From assembly GCA_945889625.1 (NCBI GenBank), contig CAMDCE010000016.1:1-64000 (forward strand): a DNA stretch of 64,000 bases, written 5' to 3'. The translations under genes and the position numbers were made by a program. Positions within the stretch are counted from its first letter, which is position 1; every line of letters starts with the position of its first letter. Below the pieces are notes generated by a model. It saw nothing but the letters and a program-made list of their open reading frames with translations, made no database searches and had not been told where the DNA came from. Below are positions 24,946 to 32,518 of the stretch, in pieces. The stretch is from Asaia bogorensis (GTDB lineage: Bacteria; Pseudomonadota; Alphaproteobacteria; Reyranellales; Reyranellaceae).

Positions 24946-26046
24946 ATGGCCGATGGGCAGGGTTCGGTGGGTGAGGTGCGGGTCAAGCCGGACCGTCTGC
25001 ACGCCTTTACAATGGCGATTTGCCGGGCCGACGGCAGTTCCGAGCAGGAAGCCAGGCTGGTCGCCGACCATCTCGTGCTCGCCAACCTGTTCGGCCACGA
25101 CAGCCACGGCGTCGGCATGATGCCGGCCTATATCCAGAACACCACCACCGGCCGCTGCATCCGTAACCATCATGCAAAGATCGTGAAGGATAATGGCGCG
25201 GTGGTCGTGATCGACGGCGGCGTTGGCTACGGTCAGGTCGTTGCCAAGGAGACGATGGATATCGGCATCGAGCGGGCCAGGAAGCACGGCGTCTGCGTCA
25301 TCGGCCTCACCAATGCGCACCACATCGGACGCATCGGCCACTGGGCCGAGCAGTGCGCGCGCGCCGGCATGGTGAGCACCCACTGGGTGAACGTGCACGG
25401 CCACAAGTCGCTGGTGGCGCCGTTTGGCGCAGCCGAGCCGCGCTACTCGACCAATCCCTACTGCACGGCCGTGCCGCGCAAGGGCAAGGAGCCGATCGTG
25501 CTCGATTTTGCCACCAGCCAGGTGGCGATGGGCAAGGTCCGGGTCGCCAACAACAAGAAGGTGCAGATGGACCCCGGCCTGCTGATCAATGCGGCGGGCC
25601 GCGACACCACCGAGCCCGGCGTGATGTACAATCCGCCGTTCGGCGCCATCCTGCCGTTCGGCCTGCACAAGGGCGGCGGGCTGGCGGTGATCTGCGATCT
25701 CCTGGCCGGCGCGCTGACCGGCGGCAAGACGCATTCGCCACGGACCATCAAGGACGGCACCGACATCGTGAACAACATGCTGTCGATCATCATCGATCCG
25801 GCGTCGATGGGCGGCACCGCGGCGTTCGAGGACGAGGTCGAAACCTTCATCACCTGGGTGAAGTCGGCCAAGCCGCGGCCGGGCGTGGCCGAAGTGCTGG
25901 CGCCCGGCGAGCCCGAGCGGGCCCGCAAGCTCGACCGGGAGAAGAACGGCGTGCCGATCGACAGCACGACGTGGCAGCAGCTGATCGATGTTGCGCGAAA
26001 AGTCCGGCTGAACGACACCGACATTCCCCATACCGCCGGGGCCTGA
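24946..26046 (+). CDS. Malate/L-lactate dehydrogenase family oxidoreductase (Ldh_2)
   Basis: 366 residues of the NAD(P)-dependent malate/L-sulfolactate/L-lactate dehydrogenase family, a fold distinct from classical MDH/LDH. Family signatures: GHDSHGVGMMP near residue 50, LTNAHHIGRIGHWAEQC (catalytic His) around 125, STNPYCTAVP, LDFATSQVAMGKV and PFGLHKGGGLAVICDLLAGALTGG. It acts on a 2-hydroxy acid; the exact substrate is not evident. The GST gene follows 23 bases later. Confidence 0.9.
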   Translation: MADGQGSVGEVRVKPDRLHAFTMAICRADGSSEQEARLVADHLVLANLFGHDSHGVGMMPAYIQNTTTGRCIRNHHAKIVKDNGAVVVIDGGVGYGQVVAKETMDIGIERARKHGVCVIGLTNAHHIGRIGHWAEQCARAGMVSTHWVNVHGHKSLVAPFGAAEPRYSTNPYCTAVPRKGKEPIVLDFATSQVAMGKVRVANNKKVQMDPGLLINAAGRDTTEPGVMYNPPFGAILPFGLHKGGGLAVICDLLAGALTGGKTHSPRTIKDGTDIVNNMLSIIIDPASMGGTAAFEDEVETFITWVKSAKPRPGVAEVLAPGEPERARKLDREKNGVPIDSTTWQQLIDVARKVRLNDTDIPHTAGA

Positions 26047-26069
26047 CCCGGGCCCGATAGGAGACCGAC

Positions 26070-26690
26070 ATGGCCAAGATGAAGCTCTACTACTCGCCGG
26101 GATCGCCCTACGCCCGCAAGGTCAGGGTCGTGGCGCTCGAGACCAGGCTCGACAAGAAGATCGAGATGGTGAACGTCGCGGTGTCGCCGGTGGCGCCCAA
26201 CGCCGACGTCGACAAGCACAACCCGGTCGGCAAGATCCCGGCGCTGTCGGTCAAGGGCATGGACCTCTTCGACTCGCCGGTGATCTGCGAGTACCTCGAC
26301 AACCAGCACAAGGGCCGCAAGCTGTTCCCGCGCAAGGGCCGCGAGCGCTGGGTGGCGCTGCGCCTGCAGGCGATGGCCGACGGCCTGCTCGATGCCGCCC
26401 TGCTGACGCGCTACGAAGGCTTCCTCAGGCCCGAGGACAAGCGCTGGCCCGACTGGATCAAGGGCCAGATGAAGAAGATCGACGGTGCGCTCACCCAACT
26501 CGAGGACGAGGCCAAGTCGCTCAAGGGCAAGCTCACCATCGGCACCATCTCGGTTGCCTGCGCGCTCGGCTATCTCGATTTCCGCTTCGCCAGCCACGAC
26601 TGGCGCGCCCGCCATCCCAAGCTCGCCAAGTGGTTCGCGGCGGCCTCGAAGATGCCGTCGATCAAGGCGACGGTTCCGCCGCCGGCCTGA
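26070..26690 (+). CDS. Glutathione S-transferase family protein
   Basis: 206 residues, canonical GST: N-terminal thioredoxin-like domain (KLYYSPGSPYARKVRVVALE; NPVGKIPALSV; SPVICEYLD, the Ser-containing gamma-glutamyl binding motif) and an all-helical C-terminal domain containing ISVACALGYLDFR. It is downstream of an Ldh-type dehydrogenase. Start at the ATG after TAGGAGACC. Confidence 0.9.
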   Translation: MAKMKLYYSPGSPYARKVRVVALETRLDKKIEMVNVAVSPVAPNADVDKHNPVGKIPALSVKGMDLFDSPVICEYLDNQHKGRKLFPRKGRERWVALRLQAMADGLLDAALLTRYEGFLRPEDKRWPDWIKGQMKKIDGALTQLEDEAKSLKGKLTIGTISVACALGYLDFRFASHDWRARHPKLAKWFAAASKMPSIKATVPPPA

Positions 26691-26701
26691 CGTAGATCGG
26701 C

Positions 26702-27118
26702 GTGACGGCAGAAGAAATCATCCGGCGACTCGGGCTGGAACCGCATCCCGAAGGCGGCCACTATCGCCAGATGTTCCGTGCCTCCGATGCGGGACGCGGT
26801 GCCAGCACGGCGATCTATTTCCTTCTGAAATCAGGTGAGCGCTCGCACTGGCATCGCGTCGATGCCGACGAGATCTGGCATCACTATGCAGGCGCGCCGC
26901 TGGAACTGTCGCTCAGCGACGATGGCCACAAGGTGCGTCACCTGCGCGTCGGCACCGACTTCGAGCTCGGCGAGCTGCCGCAGGCCGTCGTGCCGCGCCA
27001 AGTCTGGCAAGCCGCGCGCTCGCTCGGCTCCTGGACCCTCGTCGGCTGCACCGTGGCGCCGGGTTTCCGCTTCGAAGGCTTCGAGCTGGCGCCGGCAGGT
27101 TGGGAACCGAAGAGGTGA
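26702..27118 (+). CDS. Cupin family protein (DUF985/cupin_5 type)
   Basis: 138 residues starting with GTG 11 bases after the GST stop. PHPEGGHYRQMFR, STAIYFLLKSGERSHWHRVDADEIWHHYAG and the terminal GCTVAPGFRFEGFELA are hallmarks of the DUF985 cupins. The family is structurally a sugar-epimerase-like barrel whose substrate is not settled. Confidence 0.88.
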   Translation: MTAEEIIRRLGLEPHPEGGHYRQMFRASDAGRGASTAIYFLLKSGERSHWHRVDADEIWHHYAGAPLELSLSDDGHKVRHLRVGTDFELGELPQAVVPRQVWQAARSLGSWTLVGCTVAPGFRFEGFELAPAGWEPKR

Positions 27119-27142
27119 TGGCGCACGGCGCTCATCCAACAA

Positions 27143-27242
27143 GACTGTCATCTCGAGTAGCGCGGGCTAACCCCCCCCCGCATAAGCGAGGGACCTTTCG
27201 CAGCGCTTGATCAAAGATCCATCGCTACGCTCGGGATGACAC
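27143..27242. repeat. GTCATCTCGAG/CGGGATGAC palindromic repeat
   Basis: Degenerate member of the GTCATCC family. The left arm reads GTCATCTCGAGTAGCGCGGG and the right arm CGCTACGCTCGGGATGAC, with a C-run of nine in the loop region. It lies between converging genes. Confidence 0.75.
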
Positions 27243-27266
27243 TATGGTCGTCAGTGGCGCTGACGC

Positions 27267-28139
27267 TCAACGCTTCCACATCTCGCGTGATGCCAGCGTC
27301 GCACCACCGGCGACCAAGAGGGCGGCCAGCAGCAGCGTGGCTGTCGGCTCGGCGAGGCCGCAGACGATCAGCAGCGCCGTCGAGAGAATGGGCGTTGCAT
27401 AGGACAGCGCGCCCAGCGCGCGGATGTCGCCACGCTTGACGGCGTGATCCCAGAGATAGAACGCGCCGCCGGTCGGTCCGAGGCCCAGTGCCAGCACGGC
27501 GAGCCAGGCGGTGGTGGTGGCCGGCCACACGGTGTGTTCGAAAGCAAAATGGCAAAGCAGCGAGAGCAGCGCCGAGGCAGCACAGAAGCTCGCGATGGCG
27601 TCGGTCGGGGTCTCGCCGAAGCGGCGCGACAGCACCGAGTAGAGCGACCAGGCGAAGGCGCAGCCCAGCGCCAATGCGTAGCCCAAGGCATATTCTCCGG
27701 CGAAGCTCACGCCGCGGCCGAGCGTGAGCAGCGCCACGCCGGCGAAGCCCAGCGCTGCGCCGGCAAGGTGTGGCCAGCCGAGGCGCCCTCGTTCGTTTTT
27801 TGCAGCCAACGGCGCCGACAGCAGCACGATCAGCAGCGGCCACAGATAGTTCACGAGGTTGGCCTCGGCCGGCGGCGCGAGCTGGAGTGCGGCGAAATAG
27901 AGCGCGTGATAGCCGAACAGGCCGCCAATGCCCAACATCCACACCCGCGCCGGCCAGCCCACAAGGCTGCTCAAGGCAAGGCCGCGGCGGCGAGCACGGA
28001 TGATGCCGATCGCAGCGCCGATTGCGAACGTCATGGCAACCATCTGGAACGGCGGGATGGGTCCCGCCAGCACCGACAGCGTGGCGAGCGCACCCCACAG
28101 TATGATGGCGCCCAAACCGGCGGCCATTGCTCGATTCAT
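27267..28139 (-). CDS. EamA/DMT-family transporter
   Basis: 290 residues with about ten hydrophobic helices arranged as two EamA repeats (GAIILWGALATLSVLAGPIPPFQMVAMTF in the first; ALALGCAFAWSLYSVLSRRFGETPTDAI in the second). Drug/metabolite exporters of this family move small solutes across the inner membrane; substrate unknown. I start at the ATG at 28139. Confidence 0.9.
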   Translation of the reverse strand: MNRAMAAGLGAIILWGALATLSVLAGPIPPFQMVAMTFAIGAAIGIIRARRRGLALSSLVGWPARVWMLGIGGLFGYHALYFAALQLAPPAEANLVNYLWPLLIVLLSAPLAAKNERGRLGWPHLAGAALGFAGVALLTLGRGVSFAGEYALGYALALGCAFAWSLYSVLSRRFGETPTDAIASFCAASALLSLLCHFAFEHTVWPATTTAWLAVLALGLGPTGGAFYLWDHAVKRGDIRALGALSYATPILSTALLIVCGLAEPTATLLLAALLVAGGATLASREMWKR

Positions 28140-28242
28140 ATGGCGCGCATAGAGAATGCAACCGCTCTTGTCGAGTGACTGCTCGTCAAGCGAGTGGACG
28201 GGTCGTATTGCGCAGGTACGATGCTGTAACTGCGGAGAAGCA

Positions 28243-28995
28243 ATGTTCGTCCGTCCCGCCAACCCGACAAGCCATCGTCTCGCGCGCCTGGCCTTCCTGA
28301 CGGCCTGCGTTGCGGGGTTGCTCGTCGGCGTGTCGGGGCCGTTGCATCGCTATCTCGGCGTCGACTACGGCCTCGCGATCAGCCTCCTGCGTTACGGCTT
28401 CTACGTCGCCGCCGCGGCCATGGCGCTTGGCTTGGCGACCATCGTGCCGACGCGGCCCGGCGACCGCCGCCGCGGGTTTCTGTCGTCGCTGCTGGCTTTG
28501 CTGATCGGCGTCGGCGCGGCCTGGGCGCCGTTCAAACTATTCCTCGATGCTCGCGAAGTGCCGACGATCAACGACATCACGACCGACGTCGCCGACCCGC
28601 CGGCACTGGTCGTCACCCTGCAGATGCGCCACGGCGCCGCCAATCCGCCGGGCTATCCCGGCACGGACGTCGCCGTCCTGCAGCGTGCCGCCTATCCCGA
28701 CATCGTGCCGATCATGCTCGCCGTGCCGCCGGCCGAGGCTTTCAAGCGGGTCGACAGAGTGGCGATGGCGATGGGCTGGGAGGTCGTGGCGCGCGCCCCG
28801 GCGGAGGGCCGCATCGAGGCCATCGCCGCCACGCAATGGTTCGGCTTCCGCGACGACATCGTGGTGCGCATCCGGCCCGACGGCACCGGCAGCAGGATCG
28901 ACATCCGCTCCAAGAGCCGCGTCGGCCGCTCCGACCTGGGAATCAACGCCCGGCGCATTCGTGCATTCACGGAAAGACTGAAGGCGGAGAATTAG
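28243..28995 (+). CDS. DUF1499-family membrane protein
   Basis: 250 residues: three N-terminal hydrophobic segments (residues 13-33, 47-67, 80-100) and a soluble C-terminal DUF1499 domain (VPTINDITTDVADPP; YPDIVPIMLAVPPAEAFKRV; WFGFRDDIVVRI; GSRIDIRSKSRVGRSDLGINARRIRAF). Function not established for the family. Divergent from the EamA transporter. Confidence 0.85.
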   Translation: MFVRPANPTSHRLARLAFLTACVAGLLVGVSGPLHRYLGVDYGLAISLLRYGFYVAAAAMALGLATIVPTRPGDRRRGFLSSLLALLIGVGAAWAPFKLFLDAREVPTINDITTDVADPPALVVTLQMRHGAANPPGYPGTDVAVLQRAAYPDIVPIMLAVPPAEAFKRVDRVAMAMGWEVVARAPAEGRIEAIAATQWFGFRDDIVVRIRPDGTGSRIDIRSKSRVGRSDLGINARRIRAFTERLKAEN

Positions 28996-29003
28996 CGGCA
29001 ATT

Positions 29004-29049
29004 GTCATCCCGAGTAGCGCGGGGTAACCCCCGCGCTACTCGGGATGAC
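29004..29049. repeat. 46-base near-perfect palindrome, GTCATCCCGAG family
   Basis: Two 20-base arms (29004-29023 and 29030-29049) are exact reverse complements, separated by GTAACC. It lies just after the DUF1499 stop, 16 bases from the converging sensor kinase stop, and could terminate or stabilise either transcript, although it has no T-run. Confidence 0.9.
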
Positions 29050-29064
29050 ATCGCCTTTGTTGCT

Positions 29065-30501
29065 TCAACGTCCGTCGGTCGGCAGCGTGAAGCGGAAGGT
29101 CGTGCCTGAGGCGCTCGTCTCGGAGAGCGCGATGTCGCCGCCGTGGGCGCGCACCAGCTCGCGCGCGATGGCCAGACCGAGCCCGGCGCCGCCGGCGCGG
29201 CCGCCGGTGGTGAAGGGCCGGAAGAGCTGCGATTCCACGGCCGGAGGTATGCCGCGGCCGTTGTCGGCGACGTCGACCAGCAGGAAGCCGCCATTGGCCT
29301 CGACCCGCACCGCGACCGCGGTGGCGCCGGCGTCGAAGGCGTTGCGGCCGAGATTGACGAAGACGCGATAGAGCAGGTCGCGGTCGGCACGGATGCGGCA
29401 CTCCTCACCCACCTCGTTCCGCCAGTTGCGCAGCAGGTTGGGGTCGTGGTCCTCGCCCTGCTCCTGCAGAGCGATGCCGACCTCGTCGACCAAGTCGGCG
29501 AGATCGAAGGCGTCGATGCGCGGGATCGGCCGGTCGCGGACATATTCTATGGCGTCGCTGGCCAGCCGCGCGGCGCGGTCGATGGTGCCGAGAATGGTCG
29601 GCGCCAATGCGCGCGTGCGCTCGTCGTCGCTGCGCGCCAGCCGGTCCGACAGCAATCGCGCCGTCGACAGCATGTTGCGCAGGTCGTGGTTGATCTTGTT
29701 GGAGGCCGCGCCGACCTCGGCGAGGCGGGATTTCTGCTGCAGCGAGGCGCGCAGCTCGCTCTGCAGGTTCTGGAACTCTTGGTCGACCACGCCGATCTCG
29801 TCGTTGCGCCGGGTCGGCGGCCGTTCGGTTCCCGGTTCCTCGGGTGCACGGCGGAACGCCGTCATGTCGGCCGACAGGCCCTGCAACGGCAGGACGACCA
29901 GCCAGCGCAATCCAAAGTAGAGGAGTGCGGCGGTGAACAGGGCGATGATGATCGACAGCAGGAGCACGCGCCCGGCGTAGCCGTACATGGCGATGCGCAT
30001 CGGCAGCTCGTCGACCACGATCCACACCATGGCCTGCGGCAGGCGCATGGTTTCGCCGCCGATCCGCGTGTAATAGGCGCCGTCGCGCGCCATCGCCCCC
30101 AGCGCGTCCCAGATCAGGCCGAGCGCGCCGCGTTCCTTGAGATTGAAGGTCGGCATTTCGGGAGTCGGCGCGATGTTGAGCAGCGCGCGCTTGGGCCGGT
30201 TGGGCTCGACCAGCACCACGGCATCGACGCGGGCGTGATTGAGCAGGTTACGCTTGACCTCCTCGGTCACCATGTTGTCCGGCGTGGCGTCGAGCGCCAG
30301 GGCGGCCAGGGTGCCGCTTTCGATGCGCTCGCTGAGATAGACCATGCGGAAGCGCGCGATCGAAGGCAGGAAGATCAGCACCTCGGCGGTCATCACCGCG
30401 ACCACCACCAGCCCGAGAATGCGCCACGACAGCCCGAAGACCGGCATCCGGCGGCGCACGGATCGGACGGCCTCGGGCCGGACGGTGATGTCGGCGGTCA
30501 T
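29065..30501 (-). CDS. Sensor histidine kinase, orphan
   Basis: 478 residues. Two transmembrane segments (about 26-46 and 178-205) flank an about 130-residue periplasmic sensor region. A HAMP-like segment follows, then H-box HDLRN (phosphoacceptor H272), N-box NLGRNAFDAG, G1 DNGRGIP and G2 GGAGLGLAIA. No response regulator is adjacent, so the cognate partner must be elsewhere. Confidence 0.9.
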   Translation of the reverse strand: MTADITVRPEAVRSVRRRMPVFGLSWRILGLVVVAVMTAEVLIFLPSIARFRMVYLSERIESGTLAALALDATPDNMVTEEVKRNLLNHARVDAVVLVEPNRPKRALLNIAPTPEMPTFNLKERGALGLIWDALGAMARDGAYYTRIGGETMRLPQAMVWIVVDELPMRIAMYGYAGRVLLLSIIIALFTAALLYFGLRWLVVLPLQGLSADMTAFRRAPEEPGTERPPTRRNDEIGVVDQEFQNLQSELRASLQQKSRLAEVGAASNKINHDLRNMLSTARLLSDRLARSDDERTRALAPTILGTIDRAARLASDAIEYVRDRPIPRIDAFDLADLVDEVGIALQEQGEDHDPNLLRNWRNEVGEECRIRADRDLLYRVFVNLGRNAFDAGATAVAVRVEANGGFLLVDVADNGRGIPPAVESQLFRPFTTGGRAGGAGLGLAIARELVRAHGGDIALSETSASGTTFRFTLPTDGR

Positions 30502-30538
30502 GCGTTCGACTCTAAAGGAGCCCGCCCGGTCCGCCTAG

Positions 30539-30662
30539 AGCGTGATGACTTTCAGTTGACTCCCGCGTCGGCCCAGCACCGGCGCCGCTCAGGCGCGATG
30601 GCCAACCATCGCGCCATAGCTGCGAGAGCTGGGCCGACGCGAAAAGCCAAAGTCATCACGCT
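30539..30662. repeat. Mosaic palindromic element AGCGTGATGACTTTCAG, short form
   Basis: 124 bases bounded by AGCGTGATGACTTT and AAAGTCATCACGCT, with inner arms CGCGTCGGCCCAGC/GCTGGGCCGACGCG and a hairpin GGCGCGATGG-CCAA-CCATCGCGCC. The reverse complement of the same element, with an extra internal hairpin, is at 54174-54330. Confidence 0.9.
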
Positions 30663-30708
30663 TTAGCGGCCCAAGGCCGGTTACGGTCGGCGGGCCGTTC
30701 AACTCTTC

Positions 30709-30828
30709 ATGTGGTGGCCGCGATTGGCGCCCGATTCAGAGGAATTTCGGAAGGCGCTGGCGGAGAAGCCCCGGGAAGGCGCGGTCGACACGCTGGCCGG
30801 CGTGGCGATCCACGAAGCCAGTGACTAG
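30709..30828 (+). CDS. Possible 39-residue small protein
   Basis: Short frame with ATG and TAG, sequence MWWPRLAPDSEEFRKALAEK followed by an Ala/Gly-rich stretch. It lies between the mosaic repeat and the TetR gene. No strong ribosome-binding site and no recognised family; it may be a remnant. Confidence 0.2.
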   Translation: MWWPRLAPDSEEFRKALAEKPREGAVDTLAGVAIHEASD

Positions 30829-30869
30829 TATTTTGTATCGACTGCTCTAAAATCATGCTTGACTGAGAC

Positions 30870-31496
30870 ATGGCACGCCTCAAGGGTTTCGACGAAGAGC
30901 AGGCAATCGACGCCGCCGTCGACTGCTTCTGGGCGCGCGGCTACGAGGCGACATCGGTCCGTGATCTGGCCGAACACATGGGCATCGGCGGTGCCAGCCT
31001 CTACAACGCCTATGGCGACAAGCGTGCCCTGTTCGCCAAGTCTCTCGAACGTTATGCCAACCGGTCGATGCGCGCGCGCATCGCCGGTCTCCAGACGCGT
31101 CATCACCCGAAGGAGGCGATCCGGGCATTCTTCTCCGAGATCATCGAACGGTCGGTGAAGGACCCCGACCGCAAGGGTTGCCTGCTGGTCAATTCGGCGC
31201 TCGACGTGGCGCCGCACGATGCGGAGATCGGTAAGGTGGTCGCAGCCTACCTCGACGAGATTCGCGACTTCTTTCGGCGCAACGTCGAGGCTGCGCGCGC
31301 CGCCGGCCAGGCGCCGAAGAAGATCGACCCGGACGAGGTCTCGGGCCACTTGCTGGGCGTGCTGCTGGGCATCCGCGTGCTCGCCCGCACCGGCGCGCGC
31401 CGCAAGCTCCTGGAAGGCGTCGCACGCCCGGCCCTCGACCTGCTCGATGTTCCAGTCCGGCCACGCGCCGCACGAAGAGTGAGAATGAAGGAGTAG
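30870..31496 (+). CDS. TetR/AcrR-family transcriptional regulator
   Basis: 208 residues. N-terminal helix-turn-helix (AIDAAVDCFWARGYEATSVRDLAEHMGIGGASLYNAYGDKRALFAKSL) is typical of TetR proteins, with the ligand domain behind it. It ends 3 bases before the selenoprotein peroxiredoxin gene and is surely in its operon, so it probably controls that gene and itself. Upstream, ATTTT and AAAAT are spaced by 14 bases (30830-30853), a weak inverted repeat that could be its operator. Confidence 0.9.
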   Translation: MARLKGFDEEQAIDAAVDCFWARGYEATSVRDLAEHMGIGGASLYNAYGDKRALFAKSLERYANRSMRARIAGLQTRHHPKEAIRAFFSEIIERSVKDPDRKGCLLVNSALDVAPHDAEIGKVVAAYLDEIRDFFRRNVEAARAAGQAPKKIDPDEVSGHLLGVLLGIRVLARTGARRKLLEGVARPALDLLDVPVRPRAARRVRMKE

Positions 31497-31499
31497 ATC

Positions 31500-32153
31500 A
31501 TGTCATTGGCAGACAAGTTGGCGACCACACGGGCCGCGAGCGCCGGCCGCATCCCTCCGGATCGGCAGGCCATCATGGAACGGGCGACCGAGGATCTGCG
31601 GAAGTCGGGCATGCTCGAACGGATCGCTCCGGTCGGCAGCCAGGCGCCGACCTTCGAGCTTGCCAACCACGATGGACGGCGGATTTCGTCGGCCGAGCTT
31701 CTGGCCGGCGGACCGCTGATCCTGTCCTTCTTCCGAGGATCGTGGTGACCCTACTGCAGGCATGAGCTGGACGCTCTGCAAAGCATCTACGCCGACATTG
31801 CGGGCCTCAGCGCCGCGCTGGTCGTGATCTCCCCGGAGCTGCCGGAACGCACGGCAGACATGGCAGCCAAGCAGAAACTCGCCTATCCGATCGCATGGGA
31901 CGAAAAGTCGAAGGTTGCCGAGGCATTTGGTTTGGCGTTCGCCCTGCCCGACGACCTGAAGGCGGTCTATCTCGGCTTCGGCAACGACCTCGCGGTCCGC
32001 AACGGCGATCCGTCGTGGCGCCTGCCGGTGCCCGCCCGGTTCGTGATCGACGCCAAGGGCATCGTGCGCTCGGTCGAGGCTGATCCCGACTACCGATACC
32101 GGCCCGAGGCGGAAGCGACGCTCGATGCGTTGCGCAAGGTCGTCGCCGGCTGA
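31500..32153 (+). CDS. AhpC/TSA-family peroxiredoxin selenoprotein (in-frame UGA as Sec83)
   Basis: Complete 217-residue frame if the TGA at 31746-31748 is read as selenocysteine. Context FFRGSW-U-PYC-RHELDAL aligns with the FYRG.W-C-PYC-..EL peroxidatic-cysteine motif of AhpC/TSA peroxiredoxins, so Sec83 replaces the peroxidatic Cys and Cys86 remains as possible resolving residue. The frame continues in phase for 134 codons with thioredoxin-fold sequence (LVVISPELPERTADMA; FALPDDLKAVY; LPVPARFVIDAKGIVRS). The ATG comes 3 bases after the TetR stop, following AAGGAGTAG. A hairpin follows the UGA. Naive calling would split it in two fragments. Role: peroxide or organic hydroperoxide reduction, probably in the cytoplasm. 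Confidence 0.92.
31749..31785 (+). promoter_or_regulatory. Candidate bacterial SECIS element of the peroxiredoxin gene
   Basis: After the UGA, TGCAG (31755-31759) pairs with CTGCA (31776-31780), or an inner stem GAGC (31764-31767) pairs with GCTC (31773-31776) around a TGGAC loop whose first G is about 21 bases from the UGA. Spacing and loop G match bacterial SECIS rules, though stem choice is uncertain. Confidence 0.5.
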
Positions 32154-32167
32154 CGTTGCGAGGAAGC

Positions 32168-32518
32168 ATGTCTCAAAACGACTCCATCAGTCTCGGCAGG
32201 GAACAACGCGTCGATGTTTTCAGCGCCGACGGCAAAAGGCGGATCATCGTCGATCATCCGCTCAATTCGCCTCTCGTCGGCTGCCCGGACCAGACCATCG
32301 TCGCACGCGCGTCGGACTTTACCGTACAGCTCGGCGACAAGACGATCGCGATCTACGCGGCCAGAGCCGGCAGCTCGTTCCGGATCGCCACGGCCGGGAC
32401 GGCAGGCCGCAGCGGCGGATCGCTCCGCCTGAAGGATTGGCAGATCGAGCCGGGCTTTGTGCACGATTGCTCGAGCCTGGAAGGGCGTGCGGTCCACCGC
32501 GTCGTCAAAGCGGGTTGA
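32168..32518 (+). CDS. Small protein of unknown function downstream of the Sec-peroxiredoxin
   Basis: 116 residues, predicted mostly beta-rich (VDVFSADGKRRIIVDHPL; ASDFTVQLGDKTIAIYAARAG; WQIEPGFVHDCSSLEG). No family recognised, no signal peptide. It starts 14 bases after the peroxiredoxin stop, behind GAGGAAGC, and is likely the third gene of the operon. Confidence 0.6.
   Translation: MSQNDSISLGREQRVDVFSADGKRRIIVDHPLNSPLVGCPDQTIVARASDFTVQLGDKTIAIYAARAGSSFRIATAGTAGRSGGSLRLKDWQIEPGFVHDCSSLEGRAVHRVVKAG

Noticed and set aside
31500-31748. Treating the peroxiredoxin as two fragments (31500-31748 and 31824-32153)
   Set aside because: The stop replaces exactly the peroxidatic Cys and both halves are in the same frame; Sec is the simpler explanation.
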